64,000 nt of DNA from Gordius sp. MW1 (GCA_964036665.1 OZ038532.1:9930037-9994036); one strand, 5' to 3'. Counted from the stretch's first letter, positions 20,628 through 32,989 are shown. Made by a program: numbers and translations. Notes: generated by a model from the letters alone, not told the origin.

Positions 20628-23600
20628 AACACTTCCTACGACGGTCCCAAGTCCGTGTGCAAAAAGTGAAGGGTTGGCGTCAGCTCGGAAACCGACTATA
20701 TAAACCAACTCCAAAATTATGATAGTTTCAAACAAGATTTTACAAGAAAAGGCTAGGGCGTCCTCCACAAACGACGCGCACTACATACCCCGCCCGTGCA
20801 ATGTGAAAAATACACTAGGGTAACTGCCTAACTCACAATGAAGGCGGTTAACGAAATTAGTTGTTGAAAGAATGCAAATAAAGTGCTAAAATGTGGGAAC
20901 GCTGACGGGAAAGAGCATCAAGGTCGCACAAATGCTAAAAAGAAGAAAGGTACACATCGCCTGCCTACAAGAGACGAGGTGGAACGGAACGAAAGTTTGG
21001 GAATTAGGAGAAGGATACAAGCTTTTTTACAGTGGGTCATGAAATCGTAGAAACGGGGTCGGTATCGTTCTAAGCGAATCGTTCAAGGACAAGGTCGTGA
21101 AAGTCAAGCGTTGTTCCGACAGGCTAATGTGGGTGAAGATTGCATATCAAGGGGGTCTCCTAACCTTTATGTGCGCATATGCTCGCCAAATTGGGTGTAT
21201 GAAATCAGAGAAAGACATATTCTTCGATTCATTGGAAACGAAATACAAGGAATCCGACAGGAAGAAAGGTTAATTATTGGAGCCGATTTCAACGCTTACG
21301 TAGGAAAAGATCGCCTTGGGTATAAACGCAATCATGAAGGCTATGTGCATGGTTTGAAGAACAAAGAAGGGGAAAAACTTCTCTAAGTATCCAAGCATAT
21401 GACATGGCGATCGTTCTATTTTTAAAAACGTGAAGATCATATTGTGACCTATAGAAGTCGGAAGCATTTTAGTCAAATTGACTATTTGCTTATACGGCGA
21501 AAGGACTTATGGAGCATCAAGGATTGCAAAGTATTACCGGGAGAAGAAATCGCCAGGCAACATCGTCTTCTTGTTATGGATCTTGACAGAAGAGTATTTC
21601 CCGAAAGAAGAAAGGTCTATGAGCCTCGAATACGAAAGGCTAAAGGATACGTCGACAAACGAAAAATACCATCAAAAAGCGTCCTCACTCTTAGGTGCAA
21701 GGAAGTTGCAAAGGGACGTAGACGACGATTGGGAGACGCTATCTAAGGACATAAAGGAAACAGCGATTCGTGTTTTAGGACAGACCAAAGGAGGCAAATC
21801 CATGAATAGGGAACTATGGTGGTGGGATCAATCGGTTAGGGATTTCATCGAAAGAAAGAAAAATCTATATAGACGGTGGCATAAAGCAAGAAGTCGGAAG
21901 ATTATCAAGAGTATAGGCACGCAAAGAGGGCCGCAAAAAAGGCCGGTGCAATAGCGAAGAATGCCGCCTACACCGAGATGGCAAACAAACTGGATTATAG
22001 AGGGGGCGATAGGCTTGTGTACAAATTGGTCAAGATAAGGGAGAAGAAAAGCCGCGATGTCGGAGTTCCTAAAATAGTCAAAGACGAGAAGAGTCAAACC
22101 TTATTCAATCCGAAGGAAGTGATGGAAAGGTGGAAAGAATATTTTAAGAACCTTATGAATATTGCAAATGATAAGGTATTCTTTCACGAAATTGAGCCAA
22201 ATATAAGTATAGTTGAACTCTTTCAGGAGGATGAGTTAGGGCACAAATGAACAAGATGCAAAAAGGAAAAGCAAATGGTCCAGATGGAATACCTATGGAA
22301 GCATTGCTCGGATGTTGCGAAGAAGGAGTCACCATCATGACGAACCTTCTTAACAAGATATTGGTAAAAGAGCGAATTCCTAATCAATAAAGAGCAAGCA
22401 CGATTATACCCTTATTTAAAGGCAAAGGAGACCCTTAAGACTGTGGCAATTACAGAGGTATCAAGCTAACTTGCCACTCCTTGAAACTTATGGAAAGGAT
22501 CTTAGTAACAAGGCTGAAAAACGAGATGGAAATATCGGCTAATTCGGATTTGTGGCCGGCAAATCCACAATCGCCCAATCTTCGCACAAGGCAAATGATG
22601 GATAAGTACGGTGAAAAGAGGAAATATGGTCTTTATCAACTTGGAGAAAGCTTATGACACGGTCCCCCGCGATTTAAAATGGTGGTGCCTAAAAAAACAA
22701 AATATCCTTGACGCATATATAGGGCTTGTGAAAAATATCTATAAAGACTCAAACTCTTGCGTTAGGACGACAGTTGGAGACTCTAAATCTTTTCGGGTTA
22801 AAATTCGATTACATCAAGGATCTGCTTTAAGTCCCTTTTTATTTAATATAATTATGGACACGATAACGAGGGACATTCAGAAGCTATCGCCTGGTGCATG
22901 CTATATGCCGATGATATTGTACTATGCGAAGAAACAAGGGAGAAAGTGTTCGAAGAAACCGAAAAGTGGTCAAAGCGCTTAGCTGGATATGGGTTAAAGG
23001 TCAACGATCGAAAAACGGTATACATGAAAATGAACGGTACAAGCCGCCCATCGCTGGATGACCCTCTAAAGTACCCAAAATTAGACAGGTTTACATACCT
23101 CGGCTCGATGCTACATCAAGAGGGAGGTTGCGCAACGGAGGTCAATGCCCGCATCCAAAAAGGATGGCTTAAATGGCGAAGTTTATCCGGTGTAATGTGC
23201 GACAAGAAAATGCCAATATGGTTGAAGAGCAAAGCTTACAAATCCATCATAAGACCGGTGTTACTCTATGGAAGTGAAACATGGGCATTAAACACCACGG
23301 AAGGAAAGCTATTACAAGCCACAGAGATGAGAATGATACGTTGGAACTTGGGATATACTAAGCTCGACCATATGACGAATGACTTTCTCATGACAAAAAT
23401 GGGTATTCAACCAATGGCGGACATGATTAACGAAAATCGGCTAAGGTGGTATGGGCATTTACTAAGAAGAGACACGAATGACGTTAATCGAAAAGTACTG
23501 GACATGGAGGTACCGGGCAAGAGAGGAAGAGGACGACCCCGTGTCACGTGGAAAGGGCAAGTCGATAAAGTAATGAAAACAAAAGAGATTAGTCAAGATA

Positions 23601-23680
23601 TGGCACTCACCCGATCAAGATGGAAGACTCATCAAAACAAACCCCACGACTGTGCGACCAAATAACTGATAAAGAAGAAG
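20628..23680 (+). mobile_element. RTE-type LINE retrotransposon, copy 1
   Basis: 3053-bp element between perfect 18-bp duplications, the mark of target-primed reverse transcription. It has a GC-richer body than its surroundings, a 5' leader of about 250 bp shared with copy 2 (61090-64000), an endonuclease-reverse transcriptase coding region in broken frames, and a short 3' end finishing GATAAAGAAGAAG rather than a long poly-A. Being full length with an unmutated duplication, it is the most recent LINE insertion here. Confidence 0.92.
20860..23665 (+). pseudogene. RTE endonuclease-reverse transcriptase, broken
   Basis: Endonuclease blocks: an ACLQET-type motif (here degraded to AYKRR/CLQE) near 20960 and IIGADFNAYVGKDRLGY around 21275. 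Reverse transcriptase blocks: MVFINLEKAYDTVPRD near 22625, then LHQGSALSPFLFN near 22810, then MLYADDIVLCEE at 22898 with the YADD catalytic pair, then VRPVLLYGSETWA-like and RWYGHLLRR towards the C-terminus at 23665. At least six frame changes or stops separate these, so no full protein can be made. The last 255 codons (22898-23665) are intact. Confidence 0.9.
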
Positions 23681-23698
23681 ACAATTAGATAAATCTTT
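23681..23698 (+). repeat. RTE target-site duplication, right
   Basis: Exact copy of 20610-20627. Confidence 0.9.
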
Positions 23699-23699
23699 G

Positions 23700-24890
23700 C
23701 GTTTAAATTGAGCTTATTCATTAATCATAGATGTATTTATATCCAATAATAAGTTAAGAGACATAATTTTAAATTTATATTCAGTGTATAATATCATGAA
23801 TATTGAAAGCAAAAAAATTTACATTAATTGATTTAATAATAATATAAGGTTGAACTATTTATTTTTTTAAAAAAATCTGAGGCTGCAACAGTAATCCTAA
23901 AGTTTACATTTATGTAAAAATGTCATTACATTTACAATTTTTGTTATTACAATTAGAGAAATAATTTTTATATATTGTTATTTAATAATTAATGCCTATA
24001 GTCAATTGCCAAAGATTTTATATGAGCAATTCAGCTCTTTTTGCCATCTTGATTCCTAATAATGATGCAAATTAAGATAATATAGTCGTAAAAGTCAAAA
24101 TTGTTTTAATAACTGAAGTGCATATGCTTATATTGCTAAAATATGAAAAACTTATAGTTTTAATTGTATATAATAATAATTTATAATAATATAAATGTGA
24201 ACTTAAATTCGTTTGTTCAGCGATCTCCTTTAATCTGCCATTATTTTTTTTAAGTAACAGAACATGATATAATTTTGTATTGGGATACAAAGTTAGTTTT
24301 TTGATAACAATTAGTCACCATACTAAATTAATGAATAAATAAAAGGAAACGATAGCCCCGCTCTTGATAGCCTTAGTGGGATCATTTCACTTTAGGTTGT
24401 GTTTAAAAATTATTAAATTCTTTAAAATTATAAATTTGTATATAAACCATGAGAAAAGTTAATTTTTGTACTATAAAATTTGTTAGTTAAGGGAACACGT
24501 CATTTTGTAATTTACAAAATTATAAAAGGGTTGTTTCAGCCCCGAAAAATTTTATTTTCTGCATGATTTTTTTCTAATAAGAGATAGCCCAAAAATATTT
24601 TGCGCCCAATATGTGCCCTAATAAAGTACATATGATTCAATTTGAGAGCAAAATAAATATAAATGACAAAATTATTGAGAAAAGTGTATGACTATGACAC
24701 CGATAAACATATAGCCCCGGTGTCCCCTATTAATTTTATAATCTGGATGTTTGAGCCTTTTATATGGCAAAGTTTATATAAATCTCATATTTTTTGGGAT
24801 TATCGAGACTAAACAAAAATACCGAGCAAGGCATTGCCGTTTGTATTTTACAAAATCTACTCAATAAGATTCTTTAAGGTATATTTGCAA
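23700..24890. other. Intergenic AT-rich DNA
   Basis: No gene, repeat or element recognised. A 72-codon minus-strand frame at 24072-24290 has no motif and is not called. Confidence 0.35.
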
Positions 24891-24891
24891 A

Positions 24892-25558
24892 TCTTATATA
24901 TAAAAATGAAACTATGTGTGTGTGTGTGTATATATGCCGCCACCAATTTTGGAAAACTGACCATTTTGGCTCAAAATTTCACAGTTTATTCCTGACACTC
25001 CGGATAATGTTTTAAGATTTGTTCGAGCCAAATCGGTCCAGTAATTTTCGAGTATTCGTAAACGTTGCACTGTATACGGAAATAGAACAATAGAGGTAGA
25101 ACATATAGACATCAAATTTTATTTTTACTTCTATAACCGCTTTATCATTATACTAGATGAACCCGCAAACGTTGTTTTGCCATTTACCCGGGTGTATTAA
25201 ATTATGTTGGGATTTTAGGGCATATATGATGATAAAGCGGTTAATGAAGTAAAAATAAAGTTTGATGTCTATATGTTCTACTTCTATTGTTCTATTTCCG
25301 TATACAGTGCAACGCGTACGAATACTTAAAAACTACTGGACCGATTTGGCTCGAACAAATCTTAAAACATGCTCCGGAGTTTCAGGGATAAACTGTGAAA
25401 TTTTGAGCCAAATCGGTCTGGTAGTTTTCCAAAATTGGTGGCGGCATATATACACACACACATAGTTTCATTTTTATATATAAGATATGCCCTAAAATTC
25501 CAACATTATTTAATACACCCGGGTAAATGGCAAAATAACGTTTGCCGGGTTCATCTAG
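24892..25558 (+). mobile_element. Non-autonomous Helitron interrupted by its own family
   Basis: The 5' end TCTTATATATAAAAATG follows an A at 24891; the 3' end GGGTTCATCTAG precedes a T at 25559, so A|T insertion with a CTAG terminus, both Helitron hallmarks. Removing the nested element (25153-25485) leaves a 334-bp unit, 24892-25152 plus 25486-25558. A TG microsatellite lies near the 5' end. No coding sequence. Confidence 0.85.
25153..25485 (-). mobile_element. Nested 333-bp non-autonomous Helitron, opposite orientation
   Basis: On the minus strand it starts TCTTATATATAAAAATG (from 25485) and ends CATCTAG (at 25153), the same ends and nearly the same sequence as the host copy. The flanks GGGCATA and TATAATGATAAAGCGG join to give exactly the undisturbed sequence carried inside the nested copy itself (about 25217-25240), proving the insertion point between A and T. 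Confidence 0.87.
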
Positions 25559-25559
25559 T

Positions 25560-26275
25560 ATAATATAAAATGGATAATGATTATGCTAAATAATTAATTA
25601 AATTTGGTATTTTTTTAAAACACAATGATAATATAGTAATTAATATTCATAATATACTGTATATTTTTACCTAAAAAACGGTTTGAATGTATTTCCAATA
25701 TATAATATTATAGCTAACATTTACCTAAGTCAACGTTACCTATAGATAGAATATAAGCAAATTTGGCATATATAATGTTTTTGCGAAAATAAGTATTATG
25801 GAGGAACCACTATGAAAAGCCTCATAGTGAAGCGCCCTAACATTATTACCCCAACATTTTACCTTGAAAGTTGTCAATTATATAGTCACACTGCGGCAAG
25901 GCAAACCTTTCCTCGTATCATCCAAATGTAAACACTCGCTATGTGTCTCACATTTTAAGTAGTTCCCTTAATTCAACAAGGCTTGCGAAATAACTAGAAT
26001 TTACGACAATTTATCGTTGTCGTTCACTAAGTCAGAACATTTATAATCGATCACCTTCAAAAATCACAACTTATCTTATTTTTATTTAGCATGTTTTATA
26101 AATTTTATGTCCGAATCTAAATGGTTTAAACGAAGACGCATTTTTTTAAATTAACAACGGGATGAAGGGGAGTTGACAAGGTTTGAAATACAAAGAGTTA
26201 TATTTAAATAATGCAATTTTTGACTAGGATTTCAGATATTCTTAATCTGTAAATCTAAAGTAAATTATAAATATA
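25560..26275. other. Intergenic AT-rich DNA
   Basis: No gene or element recognised; a small inverted repeat (CACTATGAAAAGCCTCATAGTG) lies near 25808. Confidence 0.35.
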
Positions 26276-26362
26276 AGTATTGTAAAAACGGCTGGGTTTA
26301 ATTAGGGTTAGGGTAATCAAAGGAAGGTCGACCATACAGAACCCATCCGTTTTTACAACACT
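26276..26362. mobile_element. 87-bp MITE, GTTGTAAAAACGG family
   Basis: Ends TTGTAAAAACGGCTGGGTT and AACCCATCCGTTTTTACAA. The centre has TTAGGGTTAGGG and GGTCGACC. A longer member with the same ends is at 55780-56203. Confidence 0.7.
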
Positions 26363-26989
26363 AATAAATACTAATATGCAGACTCTTTCTTCGACTATTT
26401 TTAGGTATTGGTGAATTTTACTAATTTTTTTTAGATTTGCTTGCAAAAATCCGTATAGTATTTGAATTTTTTAGGTAGCACAAAACTTGGATACGTGATA
26501 ACGGTCCATTTAACTAGATGAGAAATAAATTTTTCTGATACCTTCAATTGAGAAAATTTTATGGAATAAAAAAATGCAGCATAAGTTTATTACGGCTTTA
26601 AGTGATGAATACCATAATTTAACGTAGATTTGTAGAACTATCGTAAAAAACGGTATTTATGTATTTCATATTTTATCTGTACATTTTTTTTAGCCATTTA
26701 TATATATATACTAGCTGACCCTGCAAACGTTGTTTTGCTGTATACATTATTTCTAGAAAATACTATAAGTGATGTGCATGCTCATCGTTATGCCTCCAAC
26801 ATAAAATGAGCGATTAAAAAATAATTGTCTCATGGGAAATAATTCACGAACTTAATGTAGGAAGAATTAACACGCTAAATACAAAATATAAACACATAAA
26901 GCAAAGTACTTAACATCAAATTTTTTATTGCTTTGCTTTACACATTTTGTCTATATAAAAATACTGTCAAATAAATTAATACATGCCTA

Positions 26990-28760
26990 AAGACCTAAAG
27001 GTTTTAGATTAGGTTGTTTTAAAACCTCGAGGTTTTAAAACAACCTAACCTAAAACCTGACCTTGGGCGTACCTAAGGTCCGCCCATCTAATGTTTTTCT
27101 CACCACTAGGTCGGGCTACGTCTATAATGGTACCTGTTGGCTTAAACTACACAATATATCAGCAAAATATGATAACAATGAGACCCTATTGCAATAAAGG
27201 TCGGTTGGCGGCCAATGATATACCTGAAGTTTCCAAGCTGATGTAAGCAGAATTGTAGTTTGCCCAAATAAGCGAAAAGCTGGACGCGCTAAAATATGTT
27301 CAGGCGCAAAAATGAAACAGATTTTCAGGGCGGGTTGGGTTTTGATTGAAGTCCGAAAACGGCCATTTGCCACAATCGTGATTTTGCGGTAGGACCAAAA
27401 AGTCTGGGTTTTGCATCCACCTAAGGGTTCCTCAAGATCCCAAACTAAAATTTTGGGGCTAGATTCAAACTCTAGCCCAAAACCTTAGGTCGCAACAAAT
27501 GCAAAATACTGCCAAACCCCAAGGTGAACCAAGGTCAGTCCATTCCTAAGGTATGGTTTTTATATCCTAATACTTTGACTGAATGACGGTCACTAAGGAA
27601 TTTTGTTTAGATTTAAAAAGAAAATTTAACAAATATAGTGTCCTAATATTAATATAAAATAATAATATCAAATCAATACATGACTGTATTGTAATAATAA
27701 ATGTAAATGTATTATTAAGGTTATTACCATCTGTAAACGATTTTAATTTAGATGAACACATTTATTAATTTTTTTCCAGCTTTTACGCATCAATTTTTGC
27801 TAATAGAGGTGCAACACCACTATTATAGTTAAAAATTAAAATCGGTGCACACTGCCTGCACACCACGCACCATATTTATTAACAATAACTATCCCCTACC
27901 CCTCCCTCCCTCTCTTAACTTATGCATATGCGTCATAGCATAGTAGCGCATCGCCTCCCATACAAAATAATATTTAGGTGATGTGGGGTTGGAGCGGGGT
28001 GGAACGGGGTTGGGAACAGGGATGGCCCGGAGTAGAGCAGGGTTGGAGCAAGGCGACTAGCCTTACTATTTGGGTGTGGATATTTTGGAGCAAGGGTATC
28101 CCCAGGCTCTCGTTATAAGCTGGGTTGTATGAGAAGGGAAAGAGAAGGGGGGGGGGGAGTTATATGGTGCTGTGCTATTAATACTATACTACTACACACG
28201 TACACCACACACAGTAACTTATATATATAGGGCAATGCGTAAAAGGATATAATGTGTTCATCTAAATTAAAATCGTTTACAGATGGTGATAACCTTAATA
28301 CATTTACATTTATTATTACAATACAGTCATGTATTGATTTGATATTATTAATTGCTATGCAATTTATGGTTATTTTATATATTGATATTAGGATACTATA
28401 TTTTTCAAATTTCTTTTTTTAATTTAAACAAACTATAATTAATAATTTATTTTAAAAAATTGCTTAGTGAGTAGTGACCGTCATTCAGTTAAAATATTAG
28501 GGTATAAAAAACATGCCTTATGAATGGAAACCCAAGGTGACCTGACCTTGGGGTTTGGCAGGGTTTTGCATTTGTTGCGACCTAAGGTTTTGGGCTAGTG
28601 TTTGATTCTAGCCCCAAAATACTTTGGGATCTTGGGGAACCCTTAGGTGGATGCAAAACCCAGGCTAAATCTAAAAGGTTTTAGGTTAGGTTGTTTTAAA
28701 ACCTCAAGAATTTAAAATAACTTTACCTAAACCTCAGGCCTGGGTTTATAAAACCCCGGG
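26990..28760. mobile_element. Large foldback element
   Basis: Arms 27400-27775 and 28245-28665 are close reverse complements over about 370-400 bp (blocks such as CAAAACCTTAGGTCGCAAC, AATGACGGTCACTAAG and CATCTGTAAACGATTTTAAT). The outer parts carry the palindrome TTTTAAAACCTCGAGGTTTTAAAA-like sequence at 27017-27042 and a relative at 28690. The middle (27780-28240) is unpaired, GC-richer, with GGAGCGGGGTGGAACGGGG runs and a G11 tract. No coding sequence. Confidence 0.75.
28350..28371 (+). repeat. 22-nt solo insertion of a HINE 5' end
   Basis: The right foldback arm reads GATATTATT, then AATTGCTATGCAATTTATGG plus TT, then ATTTTAT. The left arm (27640-27700, reversed) has GATATTATT joined straight to ATTTTAT. 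The extra bases are exactly the start of the HINE elements and nothing more. Confidence 0.7.
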
Positions 28761-28819
28761 TTTTCCCATCACTAGCCCGACCCTCTACCCTCAATTTGCC
28801 CTTCGTTAATTTTTACTAT

Positions 28820-28985
28820 TGCTTAAATTGCATAGCAAATGTATGCTCCCATACGAATTTAAAAGAGCCTAATAAGGCCACACAAAGACAGCAAGTAAAC
28901 AGGGGTTTAAGGGGCGGAGCCCCTTGAGTAAGGTTTAGAGGGGCAGCCCCAGCCGGGGTACAGGGGTGAAACCTTTTGTTTGAAG
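28820..28985 (+). repeat. HINE-like 3' fragment and GC hairpins
   Basis: TAAATTGCATAGCAAATGTAT at about 28831 matches the subterminal part of HINE ends. Two GC hairpins follow (GGGGCGGAGCCCC at about 28911; GAGGGGCAGCCCC at about 28938). Confidence 0.45.
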
Positions 28986-28999
28986 CTTGTTCTTCTTTA

Positions 29000-29390
29000 T
29001 CAGTTATTTGGTCCCACGGTCGTGGGGTTTGTTTTGATAAATATCTTGCATCTTGACCGGGTGAGTGCCATGTCTTGACTACTCTCTAGTTTTCATAACT
29101 TTATCGCCTTGCCCGTTCCATGTGCCATGGGGTCGTCCTCTTCTTCTCTTCTTCGATACCTCCATGTCCAATACTTTTCGATTTAGATCATTCGTGTCCC
29201 TCTTTGTATATGTTCATACCACCTTAACCGATTCTTGTTAATCATGCCCACTGGTTGAATATTCATTTTTGTCATGAGAAAGTCATTCGTCATATGGTCG
29301 AGCTTAGTTTATCCCAAGCTCAACCGTAGAATTCTCATCTCTGTGGCTTTTATAAGCTTTCCTTCCCTGGTGTTTAATGCCGATGCTTAT
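29000..29390 (-). pseudogene. RTE LINE 3' fragment
   Basis: Minus-strand match to the last part of copy 1: the CCACGACCGTGGGACCAAAT end (compare 23642-23662), the R(R)WYEHI-type motif and an IQPVGMIN-like motif in the same order, with many substitutions and stops. 5' truncated, as usual for LINEs. Confidence 0.75.
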
Positions 29391-30480
29391 TAATCAATTT
29401 TTAATTCCTTAATTAATTTTTATCATAATGTCAAGTTCGACACTAAATAAGGTTTTTTTAAACTCACTTTGTTGTTCACATGTATTCTATATTTATTTAT
29501 TTATTTTAATAATCCATAGTCCAGGTTTAAAATGCTCCATAAAATGACCACTGTCGTACGTTAATTTGTATGAGTAGTCCGGCCCGAGGCAAAAAGCCAT
29601 TTTTATTTTTGCGCCCGAATCGAGCCTGGAGCAACATCATTAATCTCGGTTATTTCCGAAACATGCGAATATCCCCTAACTTCCCAAGCAAATTCCCCTT
29701 TTTGTTTAAAGTTTGCCTAGATATACAGCATTAAAAACTGAGATATTATGAGGGGTCGTTAAAAAGCATTGCCCACAAACCTTACTTTGGTCAATAAACT
29801 ATCAGTGTACTCACATAATTCATAAAAACTTTAAGCAACCGGTATAAGCATGGACGTAGTCAAGCCCTCAAACATTAAGGTCCGTTTCCCCTGCTTAAAT
29901 TTCACAGCAAATGAAATGTTTTTTAACGAGGTGTAGAAGGGCTTAGGTTAAAGGCTCAACAAAAAACAACACGGGGCCCGGGGGCGCTACCTAACACCAA
30001 AGAACCGAGGATAATAACCTTGTTAGGAGTTAGGAAAGGAGCCCTTCTTAGAGGTTTGAAGAACTGAGATATATCAACATTTATTGGCACTTTGTTAAAA
30101 GTAATTTTATTTTTCTCCTTATTTAACGCGCAAAAAATGACAAAATTACATTTTTTTAGATTTATTTAGCCACGCAGGAGGGGACACGACCGTCCTATAA
30201 TAATAATTGACGTTAAAAATAAGCAAAAAAATGACTTTGATTTAATGTTTAAAATGGAAAAAGTTTCCATTTTCCGCAGCACATGCCTACATTTATTAAA
30301 CTACCTACACTACCTACACGCATGACGTCTTAGAAAAACTATATATAAAAGAACTGTATATTCAAAATTTCCATGATTTGCGTTTGATTAACATTTTATT
30401 AAACGTTAAAACATATAAAACTAAATAACTTGACCGTCTTATCACTTAGAGATTTTAAATATAGTTTAAAACCTAGGCTC
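29391..30480. other. Unassigned interior of the putative minus-strand Helitron
   Basis: No coding remnant is readable. A GGACGTAGTCAAGCCCTC block at about 29852 may be a diverged end of the CATGGGCGTAGCCAG MITE family. Confidence 0.3.
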
Positions 30481-31843
30481 AGACCTACCAAATATTCGCA
30501 GAAATTTCCATCTAAATCAGTCCAGCCGTTTCGGAGGAGTTGAATACCAAACACCGTTTCACGAGAATTTTATATATTAGATGAGGCTAAACTTTGCACC
30601 AATTAAATAAGGTCTTAATAAAGAATCGGGAATAGAGGACATATAAAACTTGTTAGGTACCCGAAATTGTAAATTAGGTCAATAATTTCCTTAATTCTAT
30701 AAATTATAAGGTAATAAAATTCTATTATTGTCAGTTTCAATAAATTATATTTAAGTTTGGTTTTTTAGTATTGCAAATTTCTCCGCCACCATCCTAGGGG
30801 TGTCTTATTCCCATATATATTAAATTATTTTTGCTCGTATTATGTTGTAGCTCATATTTAATCTGTAAAAAATTATTTTTCTCCTTTAAATATCAATTTA
30901 CTCACCAACTATATTCACCTAGTCACAAAAGATCGATGGTTAAAAACATCAAAGTGCTATAAAGAGGCACTATGAGAGCGGAAGACATTTAAAATACCCT
31001 TCTCAAAAGAATTGCAATCTTTTAGAATTTGACTATTTATTTAGCTATTTTGCACTTACAGCTCAATAAATTTAATGCGACAAATCAGATAGTCTTCACC
31101 GAATACACTTTGTTATTAATATTTTATTGCATTCCCCGACTAAATGAAAATTTTAAAAAGGGTAATATTCTAGTTTATTAGCAAAAAAGCACTCCTGAAT
31201 ATACAACTCACTAATTTTACTTTACATTGTAATTAAGAGTTGGATGAAAATGTAATTATTCAGAATATTGACACCTAAGTATAGATTTTTTTATTTGTAT
31301 ATGTGTTGTCATATTATATTGTAAAATATTAAAGTGACAAAAGCGCATAAAATAACATAAAAAAAGTATAGATGCAAGCTTTTTAGATTATCTATTCCAA
31401 CACTTATAGTTTGCCCGTTCCCCATGGGAGATGATTAGAACTAACATAATCATATTAACTTATTTCTTTGCTAGGTAGGATTGGGGTTAACAACTTGTTC
31501 CCACGACCAAATTTTTTAACTTAACCGACTATTCCACAATCATTGTATTCGTGATTATATAAATAAAAAGATTTACATTAAGATAATATAATTTTTTTGG
31601 TTTAATGATATCGTTTTTGACATATTTTTGTTATAAAAACTTAAAAGATTGCAAATTTAGCATGAATTTCAAAATTAAATTCAAATTTTATAAAAATAAC
31701 TAATAATGTATTCATACAACTATATGCATCCTTTCTTTCTTTATTGTATTTAATTTTTTACGAGAAAAACAAAATAAATACCATTAATAAAACAGAGAAT
31801 TAGTTATTTTTTTAGTTTGTAAGATATTTATAAATATTTGAAC

Positions 31844-31879
31844 TATATAAGAATTATCAGTGGCGAGTTAGTTTCAGTC
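31844..31879 (+). promoter_or_regulatory. TATA plus initiator-like sequence
   Basis: TATATAA at 31844 and TTCAGTCG at 31872, about 30 bp apart, the spacing of a TATA box and an initiator. No downstream coding exon was found, so this may be chance in AT-rich DNA. Confidence 0.2.
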
Positions 31880-32971
31880 GCCGTGCAAAATTTATAAAAC
31901 TAAACAATAAATTATAAGATATGTTTGCCTTATAATCATATAATCTATTTATTGCTTGAAACTCATTATTGGTATAAATTTTAAATAAAATTTTAATTAA
32001 TTAAATCAAAATAACATTCATATAAATAGCCTGCCTCCATTAAAATTGAACTTTATTTTTAAAGGCTCATAAGTGTTTTCTTCGGCTAAATTGTAATAAG
32101 AATTTTATAATTTATTAATCATGCTTAAAAAACATTAGTCAAAACATTTAAATTAAATCTTTATAGTAATTTGCGTTTATTACCTAAAAATTTAATTTTC
32201 CGAGTTTAATTAGGCTATATATAAATAGCTATGTTAATTTATTATACAAAGTGAATCATAATTAAAATTTAATTTAAAGTAAATTAAATAATTCATTACT
32301 TCTTAAAATAGCCATAATTGGGAATGGTGTTCGCGGAACAATTCTGAAAGTTTTCTCTATATAATATGAAATTTAGGAGATTATTAAAAAGCAGAATGGA
32401 AGGTGTCGGGGTAAATTAAAATTAATATATATTTAAAAATATCACCCAAAAAATAGGATGTATATATAGTCGTAGCTTTATGTTAATATATGCATGATCG
32501 ATAGCGTGGTTGAGGTAATACCCACTTAATATATATGGTAAGACATGTGGGAGTAACGATCATTAGAACGATCAAATCGATATGTCCCCTTTATTTTTTT
32601 TATTATTTCATTTTAATTATTTAAAAAATATTATATTTATCTATTAAAATAAATTAAAGAGATTTCTTTATTATACAGAAATCGAAAAAATAAAAAAAGC
32701 GAAGTATAATAGAGCTATTAAAATTACTCGTTTATAAAATATTAATTTTTAAACATTATATAATCGTTTCTCTATTTAAAAGTCTGCCCACCTTGCAATA
32801 TATTTCGAAATAAAATAATTTTAACAATAAAATTTAACATTTTGTGGGGGTAAAAGCTTAAAGGGGGGGGGGGGGGGGGGTAAGTAAGGGAATATAATTT
32901 TTTCGTTGTTAATAAAAAACTACAATAAATATTTTTTAAAACTATTAATAGCAAAAATCAGCTTATTAATG

Positions 32972-32989
32972 GATAAATTGCATAGCAAT
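32972..32989 (-). repeat. Solo HINE-end motif
   Basis: Complement reads ATTGCTATGCAATTTAT with unrelated sequence on both sides; no hairpin or internal repeats nearby. Confidence 0.5.

Larger units (their letters stand above)
26711..30581 (-). mobile_element. Probable decayed Helitron with nested insertions
   Basis: On the minus strand, a Helitron 5' start TCTAATATATAAAATTCTCG (from 30581) is followed by CCTCCGAAACGGCTGGAC, as in the Helitron at 40905. A 3' end CGTTTGCAGGGTCAGCTAG finishes at 26711. The two ends match those of the 40905-43119 element. The interior is largely occupied by the foldback at 26990-28760 and an RTE fragment (29000-29390). No clear Rep/Hel coding was found, so pairing the two ends is inference. 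Confidence 0.5.

Noticed and set aside
24072-24290. 72-codon minus-strand frame
   Set aside because: AT-driven composition, no motif and no neighbouring exon in phase.
24910-24930. TG microsatellite as an independent feature
   Set aside because: Part of the Helitron 5' region; its complement appears in the nested copy.
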